A stretch of 63,639 nt of DNA from Pseudomonadota bacterium (GCA_023387815.1 JAEWHK010000059.1:1-63639); one strand, 5' to 3'. Shown: positions 52,276-61,847, counted from the first letter of the stretch. Numbers and translations: made by a program. Notes: generated by a model not told the origin, from the letters alone.

Positions 52276-53166
52276 ATGAGTTCACACAAGGCTATCTCCA
52301 CCGCCCCCTGGACCTTTTCGTCCGAAGGGGACCATTGCCTGATTATCCGGTTCGGCGATCGTATCGATAGCGCCATCAACGCCCGTGCGCGTCAGGCGGC
52401 CGAACTGATCCATGCTGCCGGCCTACCCTATATCAGCGATCTGGTTCCCACATTCACCACGCTGGGTGTCTATCTTCATCCGTTTTATCCGACCCCGCCT
52501 GGCCACAAGGCGTTGATCAATACGCTGACTGCGGTGCTCGCACCGCTGGCTTCGCATTCAGGAGAAGAGCCGCATGATCAGGCGGCAACGGACGCCACCC
52601 GGCTGATCCGCATCCCTGTCTGTTATGACCCCGAGCTTGGCATTGACCTTGATTCGATCGCCGCGCATTGCAATCTCACGGTTGAAGAGGTGATCCGTCT
52701 GCATACGGCAGAACCGGTGCGCGTCTTTATGCTCGGCTTTGCACCTGGCATGGGATATATGGGGCTGTCAGACAGCCGTCTGGCTATCGGAAGGCGAAGC
52801 ACGCCGCGCAGCCGCCTGCCGGCGGGATCTGTCGCCATCGCCAATCGGCAGACGGTCATCTATCCGAACGATTCACCCGGCGGCTGGAATATTGTTGGCG
52901 CCACGCCGCTGAAACTCTTTGACCCGACCACAGCTCCTTACGCTCTCTACTCCCCGGGTGACGATGTGCAGTTCGAGTCCATCGACCGAGAGCAGTATGA
53001 ATCGATGCTTGCCGAAAGAAAGCGGTCAGAGCAGGATAATGCCATCGAGACGAAGGTCAGCAAGACAGCGTCCCATACGAGTGAGATCAAGGACGACAAA
53101 GCGGCTCCCGGGACACGAAGAAACCCGGAAAGCAGTCACGCAGAAGCCACGAAGGGGAAGCGATGA
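52276..53166 (+). CDS. pxpB: 5-Oxoprolinase subunit B
   Basis: A 296-residue KipI-like subunit of the ATP-dependent 5-oxoprolinase. The core (residues 1-240) shows CYDPELGIDLDSIAAHCNL, FMLGFAPGMGYMGLSDSRL, TPRSRLPAGSVAIANRQTVI and PGGWNIVGATPLKLFD. After it comes a hydrophilic tail of about 50 residues (from MLAERKRSEQ to the end), not usual for this family of 220-240 residues. PxpB forms a complex with PxpC. It overlaps pxpC by four bases (ATGA). Confidence 0.92.
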   Translation: MSSHKAISTAPWTFSSEGDHCLIIRFGDRIDSAINARARQAAELIHAAGLPYISDLVPTFTTLGVYLHPFYPTPPGHKALINTLTAVLAPLASHSGEEPHDQAATDATRLIRIPVCYDPELGIDLDSIAAHCNLTVEEVIRLHTAEPVRVFMLGFAPGMGYMGLSDSRLAIGRRSTPRSRLPAGSVAIANRQTVIYPNDSPGGWNIVGATPLKLFDPTTAPYALYSPGDDVQFESIDREQYESMLAERKRSEQDNAIETKVSKTASHTSEIKDDKAAPGTRRNPESSHAEATKGKR

Positions 53167-54182
53167 GCCTGTTGATACATAAACCCGGCCCGCTGTCGCT
53201 GTTTCAGGATACCGGACGGCATGGCTATCAGGCTTACGGCGCTCCGGTCTGCGGGGTGATGGACCAGGTCGCCTATCGCCTGGCCAATGCGCTGGTGGGA
53301 AATCGCAGCCCCCTACCCGTGCTCGAAATGACGTTGTCTGGTCCTCAGATCGAATTCACCGAGCATGCCTGCATTGCCGTCTGTGGTGCCCCGTTTGTAC
53401 TGACCTGCGATAAAGCACCGCTGGCACTTAACCGGCCCCATTTGATCCGCGCCGGCCAGGTGCTGGAAATCGGCCCGCCGCCGCCCGTAGCCGAGCGTCC
53501 GCCCGGACAGGCTCGAGCCAGTCTGGCGATTGCAGGCGGTGTGAAACTTACAGCGACCATGGACAGTGCCAGTACCGATATGCGAAGCAGGATGGGCGGC
53601 ATTCAGGGGCGTGCCCTGACCAAAGGCGATCGCCTGTCGCTCAACAGGAAAATCAATGCGTCCCGCCTTGAGGAACTGGACGGCTATCTGGATGATTTCA
53701 GAATCTATTTGCCGGCCGGCCTGGGACTGGCGCCGCGTTCCCGGATACGCGTGACTCGCGGCACACACTGGACCGTATTCGACACTCAGCAACAGAAACG
53801 TTTTCTGAATACGCGCTATACGATCAGCTCACAGTCGGATCGCATGGGCTATCGTCTGGATGGTCCAGCACTCAGTCCAGAACCCGGTCTGCAGATTCTG
53901 TCTGAACCCACTGCCTTTGGTACCGTACAGGTTCCACCTGATGGTCAGCCCATCATTCTGATGGCCGATCGCCAGACTACCGGTGGCTACCCCAAGATCG
54001 CCAACGTGGCGGCCGTGGATCTGCCGGTCCTGGCCCGCTGCCTGCCTGGCGAATCGCTGAATTTTTCCCTGATCAGCATGGACGAGGCACACAGACAGTT
54101 TATCGAGCGCGAGCGCCTGACTGAGGAATGGCTGCAGACCCTGGAGCCGCTCAGGGCTCAGATAGAATCAGCGTTGACGTGA
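53163..54182 (+). CDS. pxpC: 5-Oxoprolinase subunit C
   Basis: A 339-residue KipA-like/biotin-dependent carboxyltransferase family subunit. GPLSLFQDTGRHGYQAYGAPVC at the start (pattern also seen as GAPVCGVMDQVAYRLANAL) and SDRMGYRLDGP, then ILMADRQTTGGYPKIANV near the end, are the family hallmarks. With PxpB and PxpA it hydrolyses 5-oxoproline to glutamate using ATP, removing a toxic by-product of glutamine and glutathione turnover. Confidence 0.93.
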   Translation: MSLLIHKPGPLSLFQDTGRHGYQAYGAPVCGVMDQVAYRLANALVGNRSPLPVLEMTLSGPQIEFTEHACIAVCGAPFVLTCDKAPLALNRPHLIRAGQVLEIGPPPPVAERPPGQARASLAIAGGVKLTATMDSASTDMRSRMGGIQGRALTKGDRLSLNRKINASRLEELDGYLDDFRIYLPAGLGLAPRSRIRVTRGTHWTVFDTQQQKRFLNTRYTISSQSDRMGYRLDGPALSPEPGLQILSEPTAFGTVQVPPDGQPIILMADRQTTGGYPKIANVAAVDLPVLARCLPGESLNFSLISMDEAHRQFIERERLTEEWLQTLEPLRAQIESALT

Positions 54183-54189
54183 TGTTGCC

Positions 54190-54237
54190 CGTGCGTGATG
54201 GTGACCGTGCGTGATGGTGACCGTGCAGAATGGTTGC
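54190..54237. repeat. 16-bp tandem repeat after pxpC
   Basis: The unit CGTGCGTGATGGTGAC occurs perfectly at 54190-54205 and 54206-54221 and degenerately at 54222-54237; the bases before it (54181-54189) look like a partial copy. It fills part of the pxpC-pxpA gap and is likely a small slippage repeat. Confidence 0.8.
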
Positions 54238-54348
54238 CCGTCCGGAAAGGACGTGAACGATTTGCGGCCGCCTGCCTGCACCGCGCGACCCAGAGTAGAA
54301 TAGTCAAAACGCTGTCCTTTTCAAACACGCTGCCGGATGAGCAATGCC

Positions 54349-55101
54349 ATGAAAAAAATCGATCTCAATTGTGATATGGGCGAGAGTTTCGGAGCCTGGA
54401 CCATGGGCGACGATGCTGCCATCATGCCCTATGTCACCTCTGCCAATATCGCTTGCGGCTTTCACGCAGGAGATACACACACGATGCGCCGAACCATGCA
54501 GCTGGCCCTGCAACAGGGCGTCAGACCCGGCGCCCATCCCGGCCTGGATGACATTCGTGGCTTTGGCCGCCGACCTTTTGCACTCTCACCCATCGAAGCC
54601 TACGATCTGGTGGTCGTACAGATTGGCGCGCTGGCCGCCGTCGCGCGCACTCAGGGAGGCCGGCTTTATCACGTCAAGCCCCACGGTGCCTTGTACAACA
54701 TGTCGGCCAACCACGCAGAGCTGGCCGCGGCGATCGCCCAGGCCGTGCATGATGTGGATCCGCAGCTGACGCTTTATGCGCTGGCTGGCAGCCGGCAGGT
54801 TGAAATCGCCAGAGGACTGGGACTAAATGTCATGCAGGAGGTATTCGCAGACAGGAGCTATCAGGACGACGGTACACTGACACCGCGCAACCAGCCGGGT
54901 GCATTGATTGAAGATGTGGAAACCTCGGTGGCGCAGGCCCTGACCATGGTTCGGGAAGGTTATGTGGTTTCCCAGTCGGGACGAAAAGTCCCCATCGAGG
55001 CCGATACGCTATGTCTGCACGGTGACGGTGCTCATGCGCTGGAGTTTGCGCGCCAGATTCATGCCACGTTCCAGAAGGAGGGGCTGCTGGTGGCGCACTA
55101 A
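54349..55101 (+). CDS. pxpA: 5-Oxoprolinase subunit A (LamB/YcsF family)
   Basis: A 250-residue polysaccharide-deacetylase-like fold protein of the LamB/YcsF family. MKKIDLNCDMGESFGAW, SANIACGFHAGD, GAHPGLDDIRGFGRR and YHVKPHGALYN are the family signature with its metal-site residues. It is the third subunit of 5-oxoprolinase. ATG 54349 is chosen for family fit, with GGATGAG ahead; an ATG four codons upstream is possible. Confidence 0.94.
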   Translation: MKKIDLNCDMGESFGAWTMGDDAAIMPYVTSANIACGFHAGDTHTMRRTMQLALQQGVRPGAHPGLDDIRGFGRRPFALSPIEAYDLVVVQIGALAAVARTQGGRLYHVKPHGALYNMSANHAELAAAIAQAVHDVDPQLTLYALAGSRQVEIARGLGLNVMQEVFADRSYQDDGTLTPRNQPGALIEDVETSVAQALTMVREGYVVSQSGRKVPIEADTLCLHGDGAHALEFARQIHATFQKEGLLVAH

Positions 55102-55120
55102 TCCCGCCGGATAGTGCCTG

Positions 55121-55714
55121 CTACCAGATCCACAGTACCGCAGAGGTCATGATCAGGTAACGCAGGAATTTGCCGATGGCCATGAAAACGATACAGGGTA
55201 CGATGGGCATCCGCATCCAGCCCGCCACGCCACACAGCGGATCGCCCACCACGGGCAGCCAGGAAAACAGCAGCGCAGCCGGGCCGAAGCGATCAAAGTA
55301 ATAGGTCATCCTGGCGTGCCAGCGGCCGCCTTCCCTGGCAGGCTCAGGCTGGCGTTTCACATCACCTTCGGAAAGATATTTTTCTTCTTCCAGCAGCACC
55401 TGTCCATCTTCACCGATCACTTCGCCTGCCGCCCTCGCCTGTTTGATCTGATACTTTTCATAACCCACCTTGGCGGCCTTGCCCATATAGTAGGTAATGA
55501 CACCGCCGATGGTATTGCCGATTGTGGCGATGATGATTGCCGGCCAGAACATGTCCGGTGCGATTTTCAGATACGCAATCACTACCGGCTCCGAGCCCAG
55601 TGGCAGGAGTGTCGCCGAGACCAGTGCCACCACGAAAATGCCCGGCAACCCCACTGTCGGAAGAGACAGGATCGCCAGCATTTCCCTGACCCACTGCATC
55701 ACTTCATGTTCCAT
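55121..55714 (-). CDS. YqaA-type DedA/VTT family membrane protein
   Basis: A 197-residue membrane protein of the YqaA subgroup of the DedA superfamily. VALVSATLLPLGSEPVVIAYLK and IIIATIGNTIGGVITYYMGKAAK form the first part; a charged hydrophilic loop of about 50 residues (90-140) rich in Glu and Arg follows, then LLFSWLPVVGDPLCGVAGWMR. DedA relatives move lipids across the membrane; the role of YqaA is not settled. It is convergent with pxpA and divergent from ilvA. Confidence 0.85.
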   Translation of the reverse strand: MEHEVMQWVREMLAILSLPTVGLPGIFVVALVSATLLPLGSEPVVIAYLKIAPDMFWPAIIIATIGNTIGGVITYYMGKAAKVGYEKYQIKQARAAGEVIGEDGQVLLEEEKYLSEGDVKRQPEPAREGGRWHARMTYYFDRFGPAALLFSWLPVVGDPLCGVAGWMRMPIVPCIVFMAIGKFLRYLIMTSAVLWIW

Positions 55715-55827
55715 ATATTCCCCAAGGGGTCGCTTTTGAAAACGCGGCTCCCGCTTTAATCCTAAAATCAGACTCGCTATGTTAACCTTAAGCGACTGCC
55801 TGTATTCTTTTTTCTTTCAAAATTAAC

Positions 55828-57336
55828 ATGTCAACCGACTACCTCAAACGCATTCTGACATCGCGTGTTTACGATGTCGCCGTCGAAACTTCCCTGGACA
55901 CCGCCACGCTGCTCTCTCAACGAATTCAGAATACAGTGCTTATTAAAAGGGAAGATACACAGCCGGTTTTCAGCTTCAAAATTCGTGGCGCCTATAACAA
56001 AATGGCGAATCTGCCGCCCGAGGCACTCAAGCGTGGCGTCATTGCCGCCTCTGCCGGCAATCATGCGCAGGGTGTTGCCATGTCGGCAAAACGCCTGGGT
56101 TGCCGCGCGGTTATTGTGATGCCCACCTCCACACCCGCCGTCAAGGTAGAGGCTGTACGTCGACTGGGCGGCGAAGCCGTTCTTCACGGTGACTCCTATA
56201 GCGATGCCTACGAATTTGCAGCAAAGCTGGAAAAAAAAGAAAAGCTCACCTTTGTACACCCTTTTGATGACCCCGATGTGATTGCCGGTCAGGGTACGGT
56301 CGCCATGGAAATCCTGCACCAGCACCCTGGCAAGCTGGATGCGGTGTTCGTTCCTATCGGCGGTGGCGGCCTGCTCGCCGGCATTGCTGCGTACATCAAG
56401 CAGCTTCGACCCGACGTCGCAGTCATTGGTGTACAGACGGAAGATTCGGATGCCATGGCCCGGAGTTTTCGCGCCGGTCGCCGCGTCAATCTGCCCGATG
56501 TGGGTCTTTTTTCAGATGGCACGGCCGTCAAACAGGTGGGCGCCGAAACGTTTCGCCTGATCCGCGAATATGTTGATGACATCATCACCGTCAATACCGA
56601 TGAACTGTGCGCCGCTATCAAGGACGTGTTTACGGATACCCGAAACGTTCTGGAGCCTGCCGGTGCGCTGGGTCTGGCGGGTGCCAAACGCTATGTTGCC
56701 GAGCAGCGCTGGAAAAACAAAACCGTGATTGCGATTGCGTCGGGCGCCAATATGAATTTTGATCGCCTGCGCTTTGTGGCCGAACGTGCCGACGTAGGTG
56801 AAGCCAAAGAAGCCATTTTTGCGGTCACCATGCCTGAAGAGCGCGGCAGTTTCCGTCAGCTGTGTACCCTGCTGGGCAATCGCAGCGTCACGGAGTTCAA
56901 TTACCGTATTTCTGACTCGCAAAAGGCGCACGTTTTCGTTGGCATTCAGATCAGCTCGCACGCAGAAGCAGAAAAAATTGCCAACACCCTGCGTCGCAAA
57001 AAATTCGAAACACTGGACCTGACTCAGGATGACCTGGCCAAATCACATCTGCGATACATGGTTGGCGGCCACTCCCCGCTGGCCGAGAACGAAGAACTCT
57101 ATCGTTTTGAGTTTCCGGAAAGACCCGGCGCGCTCATGCGTTTCCTGGATACGATGAACCCGGCATGGAATATCAGTCTTTTCCATTATCGAAATCAGGG
57201 TTCGGACTATGGCCGGGTGCTTGTCGGGATTCAGGTACCGCCCGCAGATAAAAAAGCCTTCCGCGAATTTCTGTCGCAGATTGGCTATCCGTACGAGAAT
57301 GAAAGCAAAAACCCGGCGTACAAGCTGTTTCTTTAA
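55828..57336 (+). CDS. ilvA: Threonine ammonia-lyase, biosynthetic
   Basis: A 502-residue IlvA. The PLP lysine is K51 in FSFKIRGAYNK; SAGNHAQG and GGGGLLAG bind substrate and phosphate. Two C-terminal ACT-like domains (from about 325 to 502) give isoleucine feedback control. It makes 2-oxobutyrate, the first step of isoleucine synthesis. No clear Shine-Dalgarno is seen before ATG 55828. Confidence 0.96.
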   Translation: MSTDYLKRILTSRVYDVAVETSLDTATLLSQRIQNTVLIKREDTQPVFSFKIRGAYNKMANLPPEALKRGVIAASAGNHAQGVAMSAKRLGCRAVIVMPTSTPAVKVEAVRRLGGEAVLHGDSYSDAYEFAAKLEKKEKLTFVHPFDDPDVIAGQGTVAMEILHQHPGKLDAVFVPIGGGGLLAGIAAYIKQLRPDVAVIGVQTEDSDAMARSFRAGRRVNLPDVGLFSDGTAVKQVGAETFRLIREYVDDIITVNTDELCAAIKDVFTDTRNVLEPAGALGLAGAKRYVAEQRWKNKTVIAIASGANMNFDRLRFVAERADVGEAKEAIFAVTMPEERGSFRQLCTLLGNRSVTEFNYRISDSQKAHVFVGIQISSHAEAEKIANTLRRKKFETLDLTQDDLAKSHLRYMVGGHSPLAENEELYRFEFPERPGALMRFLDTMNPAWNISLFHYRNQGSDYGRVLVGIQVPPADKKAFREFLSQIGYPYENESKNPAYKLFL

Positions 57337-57394
57337 GCTGTACTGACGAGCCAGGAATGCAATAATCAAATCAGAAATGCAATAGAAAAGGTGC

Positions 57395-57431
57395 AAGTGA
57401 AAAGGCCGGGGAGACCACGGCCGTTTCACTT
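57395..57431. terminator. Bidirectional terminator between ilvA and apt
   Basis: AAGTGAAA-A-GGCCG (57395-57408) pairs with CGGCC-G-TTTCACTT (57418-57431) with one mismatch and a nine-base loop, between the convergent ilvA and apt genes. The A/T-rich base of the stem can serve both directions. Confidence 0.7.
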
Positions 57432-57467
57432 CCTGTCGACGCTAAGCTGCGCTCTCAGCTACTAACG

Positions 57468-58007
57468 TCAGAATTCACAGATCGTGAAGACGGATGCACC
57501 GTTCTCACGCAAAAGCTTTGAACCGCCCAGATCGGGCAGATCGATAATGGTCGCGGCCTCTACCACATTGGCGCCAAGGCGCTGCAGCAATTTGGCGGCC
57601 GCCAGCATGGTACCGCCAGTAGCGATCAGATCATCAACCAGCAGGACGCGCTGTCCCGGGCGCACGGCGTCGGTATGCATTTCGACCGCAGCATTGCCAT
57701 ATTCCAGCGTGTATTCTTCCGCCAGTGTCTGATACGGCAGCTTGCCTTTTTTACGTACCGGCACAAAGCCAAGTTTGAGTTCATAGGCCAGTACACTGCC
57801 CAGAATAAAGCCCCGTGCATCCACACCGGCAATCAGATCCAGCCGCTCACGCATATAGCGATAGACAAAAATATCGATGAGAACCCGGAACGTGCGCGGG
57901 TCCTGCAACACAGGGGTGATATCACGAAACGTGACGCCCGGACTTGGCCAGTCAGGCACGCTGCGGATGGCGTTCATCACCACTTGGTGCGGGTCTATCA
58001 TGCTCAT
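57468..58007 (-). CDS. apt: Adenine phosphoribosyltransferase
   Basis: A 179-residue type I phosphoribosyltransferase. The PRPP site is VLLVDDLIATGGTMLAA (about 115-131) and AGVDARGFILGSVLAYELK the adenine loop region, with IPDWPSPGVTFRDITPVL-like start seen as VPDWPSPGVTFRDITPVL. It recycles adenine to AMP. It follows purT on the same strand after 89 bases. Confidence 0.96.
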   Translation of the reverse strand: MSMIDPHQVVMNAIRSVPDWPSPGVTFRDITPVLQDPRTFRVLIDIFVYRYMRERLDLIAGVDARGFILGSVLAYELKLGFVPVRKKGKLPYQTLAEEYTLEYGNAAVEMHTDAVRPGQRVLLVDDLIATGGTMLAAAKLLQRLGANVVEAATIIDLPDLGGSKLLRENGASVFTICEF

Positions 58008-58096
58008 GATGTCAGAAGCTCCTGTGACAGTGAAATCAAACTACGACACTATAGCCGATTCAGGGTTACGCAGACCGGGGATCTGCGGTCCTGACC

Positions 58097-59323
58097 TCAA
58101 TCGGCAGCCGTCACCGTGATGGCGGATGACACACGCAGCGCTTTCTCGCGCGCCCGCTCAATGGTATCGGCCGCCGCCAGCGCCACGCCCATGCGACGCC
58201 GGATAAAAGACTGCGGTTTGCCAAAAAGACGTACGTCTGTGTCGGGCTCGGCCAGCGCTTCGGCCACGTGGCTGAAACTGATTGCCCCGGCCTCTACTTC
58301 GCCGTAAATCACGCTGCTGGCGCCGGTTGCACGCAGCGCCGTATTCACAGGCAGGCCCAGCAAGGCACGCGCGTGCAGATCAAACTCACTCTGCCATTGC
58401 GTAATCATGGTGACCATACCCGTATCATGAGGACGCGGACTGACTTCAGAGAACCAGACGTCATCACCTGCAACAAAGAGCTCGACGCCAAACACACCCA
58501 GTCCGCCCAGCGCATCCGTCACGGCCAGGCTGATCTTTCTGGCGCGTTCCAGTGCTGTGGTCGACATGGGCTGAGGCTGCCAGCTTTCCACATAATCGCC
58601 AGACTCCTGACGATGACCTATGGGTTCGCAGAACTGCGTCACTACCTTGCCGCTGGCCGCATCGCGCGATCTCACGGTCAGCAGCGTAATCTCGTAGTCA
58701 AACTGCACAAAGCCTTCGACAATGATACGACCTTTGCCAACGCGGCCACCTTCCTGCGAATATTGCCAGGCACGGGCAACGTCTTCAGGGTTGCGTATGA
58801 GTGACTGACCTTTACCGGAGGAAGACATGACCGGTTTGACCACACAGGGGTAGCCGATCTGTTCATCGATCGCCTGCTGCAACTGCGCCTGGCTATCGAC
58901 AAACCGATAGGGAGACGTGGGCAGACCCAGCGTTTCGGCGGCAAGTCGCCGAATGCCTTCGCGATCCATCGTCAGACGGGCAGCGCGGGCGGTTGGGGTC
59001 ACCCGAACCGCGCCCTGCGCTTCCAATTCCACCAGCAGATCGGTGGCAATCGCTTCGATCTCCGGCACAATAACCTGCGGCTTTTCTGCTTCAATGACGC
59101 GGCGCAGGGCGTCTTTGTCTGCCATATCCACCACATGGGCGCGATGCGCAACCTGATGGGCCGGCGCATTTTCGTATCGGTCCACGGCAATGACTTCCAC
59201 ACCAAAGCGCTGCAATGCGATGGTGACCTCTTTGCCCAGTTCTCCGGAACCCAGCAGCATGACTCGGGTCGCAGCAGACGTTAACGGCGTACTCAGAACA
59301 GGGGAAGGGATTTGGTCAGTCAT
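58097..59323 (-). CDS. purT: Formate-dependent phosphoribosylglycinamide formyltransferase
   Basis: A 408-residue ATP-grasp enzyme. VMLLGSGELGKEVTIALQR at the N-terminus, the ATP-grasp part SSGKGQSLIRNPEDV, FGVELFVAGDDVWFSEVSPR and HDTGMVTMITQ match PurT, which formylates GAR from formate and ATP. ATG 59323 is chosen for family fit; there is no clear Shine-Dalgarno. It is divergent from kdsD. Confidence 0.95.
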   Translation of the reverse strand: MTDQIPSPVLSTPLTSAATRVMLLGSGELGKEVTIALQRFGVEVIAVDRYENAPAHQVAHRAHVVDMADKDALRRVIEAEKPQVIVPEIEAIATDLLVELEAQGAVRVTPTARAARLTMDREGIRRLAAETLGLPTSPYRFVDSQAQLQQAIDEQIGYPCVVKPVMSSSGKGQSLIRNPEDVARAWQYSQEGGRVGKGRIIVEGFVQFDYEITLLTVRSRDAASGKVVTQFCEPIGHRQESGDYVESWQPQPMSTTALERARKISLAVTDALGGLGVFGVELFVAGDDVWFSEVSPRPHDTGMVTMITQWQSEFDLHARALLGLPVNTALRATGASSVIYGEVEAGAISFSHVAEALAEPDTDVRLFGKPQSFIRRRMGVALAAADTIERAREKALRVSSAITVTAAD

Positions 59324-59626
59324 GATGAAGAGTAAAGGATTGAAATGGGTTTGCATGCCACGTTCTTATAGCTCACGCTGCCCGTTGTGCGGGATCGCGC
59401 CGGGCACGATTTTCGCCAGGCGTCACTGCATATACCGGGCCGCAAAACGCGGGATGACGGGTAAACAGGAATTATAAAGCGCCCGCATGACAAAAGTTGC
59501 TGCACGCGCATTCATTTTCCTTTTCCGTTGCATCGTCAATATCCGGAGTACAGTTTTGCCCACCGCTTTTTGCGGCAAGGCTGCAAAATAGCCATCCTGT
59601 CTGGCTGTTACGATTAAAATCGGCAG
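59324..59626. other. purT / kdsD divergent intergenic region
   Basis: 303 bases without a gene I can support. It must hold the promoters of purT and the kdsD-lpt operon. A small hairpin CCGC-TTTTT-GCGG is at 59563-59575. No clear operator or -35/-10 pair could be assigned. Confidence 0.5.
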
Positions 59627-60616
59627 ATGCTCAACGATACGCCTTTTACTTCTGCCGATGCCCTGGCTTCAGCGCATCGCACATTGCAGACCGAGATTGA
59701 TGAACTGCAAAGTCTGGACGCGCGTCTGGACGAGCCGTTTGCGCAGGCCGTCGCCCTGCTTCTGTCAAGCAACGGCCGCATCGCCGTCACCGGCATTGGC
59801 AAGTCCGGGCACATCGCCCGAAAGATTTCGGCAACCTTCGCCTCTACCGGCTCACCCAGCTATTTTGTCCATGCTGCCGAAGCTGCGCATGGCGATCTGG
59901 GCATGATTACCGGTGACGATATCATCATCGCGATTTCCTATTCCGGTTCCTCGCCGGAACTGGCCACCATTCTGCCCATTGCACGGCGCCTGGGCTGCAA
60001 GATTATCGGCATTTGTGGCAATCGCTATTCTGAACTGGCCAGGCTCTCGGATGTCTTTCTGAATGTCAGCGTCAAGCGCGAAGCCTGCCCGCTGAATCTG
60101 GCGCCTACCTCCAGTACGACAGTCACACTGGCGCTAGGCGATGCGCTTGCGATTGCCTGCCTCGAAGCACGCGGTTTCGGTACGTCCGATTTTGCGCGTT
60201 CGCACCCTGGCGGCGCGCTGGGTCGACGTCTGCTGACGCACGTACGCGATGTCATGCGTAAGGGCACAGAACTGCCCATCGTCGGAATGGAAACACCCAT
60301 ACAGAAAGTGCTGGAAGAAATGACCGGCAAACGCATGGGCATGACGGTGATTGCCGATGAAACGATGCGTCCCGTGGGTATTTTTACCGATGGCGATCTG
60401 CGACGCCTCATCATGCAAAAAGGCGATATCCGCCCGCTTACGGCAGGTCAGGTCATGACACCTCACCCGCGCACTATCGGTCCCGACGCGCTGGCGGCAG
60501 AAGCCGCGGCTGTCATGGAACAACAGAAACTTTCCACCATGCTGGTGGTCAACCCGGAGCAGAAACTGGTCGGCGCACTGCATATGCACGATCTGATGGA
60601 TGCCAAAGTAATCTGA
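59627..60616 (+). CDS. kdsD: Arabinose-5-phosphate isomerase KdsD
   Basis: A 329-residue SIS-domain isomerase followed by two CBS domains (from about 205). VTGIGKSGHIARKISATFASTG and ISYSGSSPELATILPIARRLG are the SIS motifs. It makes arabinose 5-phosphate for KDO in LPS. It is followed directly by kdsC and the lpt genes, the usual operon. Overlaps none; a weak ribosome site. Confidence 0.95.
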   Translation: MLNDTPFTSADALASAHRTLQTEIDELQSLDARLDEPFAQAVALLLSSNGRIAVTGIGKSGHIARKISATFASTGSPSYFVHAAEAAHGDLGMITGDDIIIAISYSGSSPELATILPIARRLGCKIIGICGNRYSELARLSDVFLNVSVKREACPLNLAPTSSTTVTLALGDALAIACLEARGFGTSDFARSHPGGALGRRLLTHVRDVMRKGTELPIVGMETPIQKVLEEMTGKRMGMTVIADETMRPVGIFTDGDLRRLIMQKGDIRPLTAGQVMTPHPRTIGPDALAAEAAAVMEQQKLSTMLVVNPEQKLVGALHMHDLMDAKVI

Positions 60617-60619
60617 CGT

Positions 60620-61216
60620 ATGAAACCTATTACCACTCCTCATCCGGCCGAAGCGCTGGTCCTGTCCAAAATCAGTCAGCCTGTGCGCGAACTGGCAGCA
60701 CAGGTCAAACTCATCGCCTTTGACGTTGACGGCATTCTGACCGACGGCAGCCTCTGGTATGGCGAACAGGGTGAGCTGATGAAGCGCTTTTGTGCCCTGG
60801 ACGGACACGGCCTGAAAATGCTGCAACAGGCCGGCGTGCGTGTTGTACTGATCACCGGCAGGGAAGGCGATATTCTCTCGCGCCGCGCTGCCGATCTGGG
60901 CCTGGCCGATGTCTTCCAGAACGTCCGTGACAAGGTCGATGTGCTCAGCCGCCTGGCGGCCGATCTGGGTCTGGGCTTTGAAAACATCGCATTCATGGGC
61001 GATGACGTGATTGATATGCCGGTCATGCAAAAATGCGGCTTTTCCATCAGCGTGCCCAACGCCCCCCTTTATGTACAGCAGGCCGCCCACTGGGTCACCA
61101 GTCTTGCCGGTGGCAGTGGCGCTGTGCGGGAATGCGCCGATGTGATTCTGTCCGCCCAGGGTGCACTTGCCGGTTTTTTCACACCCGGTCGTATCAGCGG
61201 CAACGTTATTCAGTAA
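60620..61216 (+). CDS. kdsC: KDO-8-phosphate phosphatase KdsC
   Basis: A 198-residue HAD-family phosphatase. The nucleophile motif is FDVDGILTDG (D35, D37), motif II VLITGRE, and motif IV GDDVIDMPVM. It removes phosphate from KDO-8-P. It begins three bases after the kdsD stop and is four bases ahead of lptC. Confidence 0.95.
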   Translation: MKPITTPHPAEALVLSKISQPVRELAAQVKLIAFDVDGILTDGSLWYGEQGELMKRFCALDGHGLKMLQQAGVRVVLITGREGDILSRRAADLGLADVFQNVRDKVDVLSRLAADLGLGFENIAFMGDDVIDMPVMQKCGFSISVPNAPLYVQQAAHWVTSLAGGSGAVRECADVILSAQGALAGFFTPGRISGNVIQ

Positions 61217-61220
61217 TGTC

Positions 61221-61847
61221 ATGAAAGAACGTTTTCCCGCCCTGATTGCGCTGTTCATGCTTGTCGCACTGGTGATCTCCACCTGGTGGGCGGCTGATTA
61301 TGCGCAACGGGCAATTGACGTGGATCCGCCGGCCCGCAAAACACAGGAACCGGACTCCTGGTCAGAAAAATTTGTCATGCTCAGCTCCGATGCCAATGGT
61401 GTGCCGGTCAACCGGCTGGAAGGCACGCGCATGCAGCACTTCCCTTACAACGACAGCTACAAGCTTTTCAATGCCACCGCTACCGGTCAGCGCCCGGACT
61501 CTCCACGGACGGTGGGTACCGCCGACACGGCCACGGTTCTGGACGGTGGCAACAAAATTCTGATGCAGGGCAATGCGCATCTGCATCGCTTCCCTTATGG
61601 CGAAGACAAGGCACTGGACGTTACCAGTGATGAATTGATCATCTATCCTAATGAAGATATCATTACGACTGATAAACCGGCGCTCGTCATCAACGGCAGT
61701 TCGCGTATGAACGGCAACGGAATGATGTATAACAACAAAACCAGAAAACTGGACGTTTATTCTTCTTCCGACGTCTCCATTTCGGGACAGGACAGCAACC
61801 GCCGTCGCACCATCATCCCCAACAAGCAAGGAAACTCCCCGCAATGA
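61221..61847 (+). CDS. lptC: LPS export protein LptC
   Basis: A 208-residue single-span inner-membrane protein with an N-terminal anchor (FPALIALFMLVALVISTWW) and a periplasmic LptC beta domain (about 45-205). It passes LPS from LptBFG to LptA. ATG 61221 is chosen, since upstream the frame lies within kdsC. It overlaps lptA by ATGA. Confidence 0.92.
   Translation: MKERFPALIALFMLVALVISTWWAADYAQRAIDVDPPARKTQEPDSWSEKFVMLSSDANGVPVNRLEGTRMQHFPYNDSYKLFNATATGQRPDSPRTVGTADTATVLDGGNKILMQGNAHLHRFPYGEDKALDVTSDELIIYPNEDIITTDKPALVINGSSRMNGNGMMYNNKTRKLDVYSSSDVSISGQDSNRRRTIIPNKQGNSPQ

Noticed and set aside
54190..54237. CRISPR-like repeat
   Set aside because: The units are directly adjacent with no spacers and only 16 bases long; it is a simple tandem repeat.
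60134..61282. 382-codon open frame antisense to kdsD and kdsC
   Set aside because: It overlaps two clear, conserved genes on the other strand, has no recognisable domain and is rich in His and Gln as expected of an antisense shadow.
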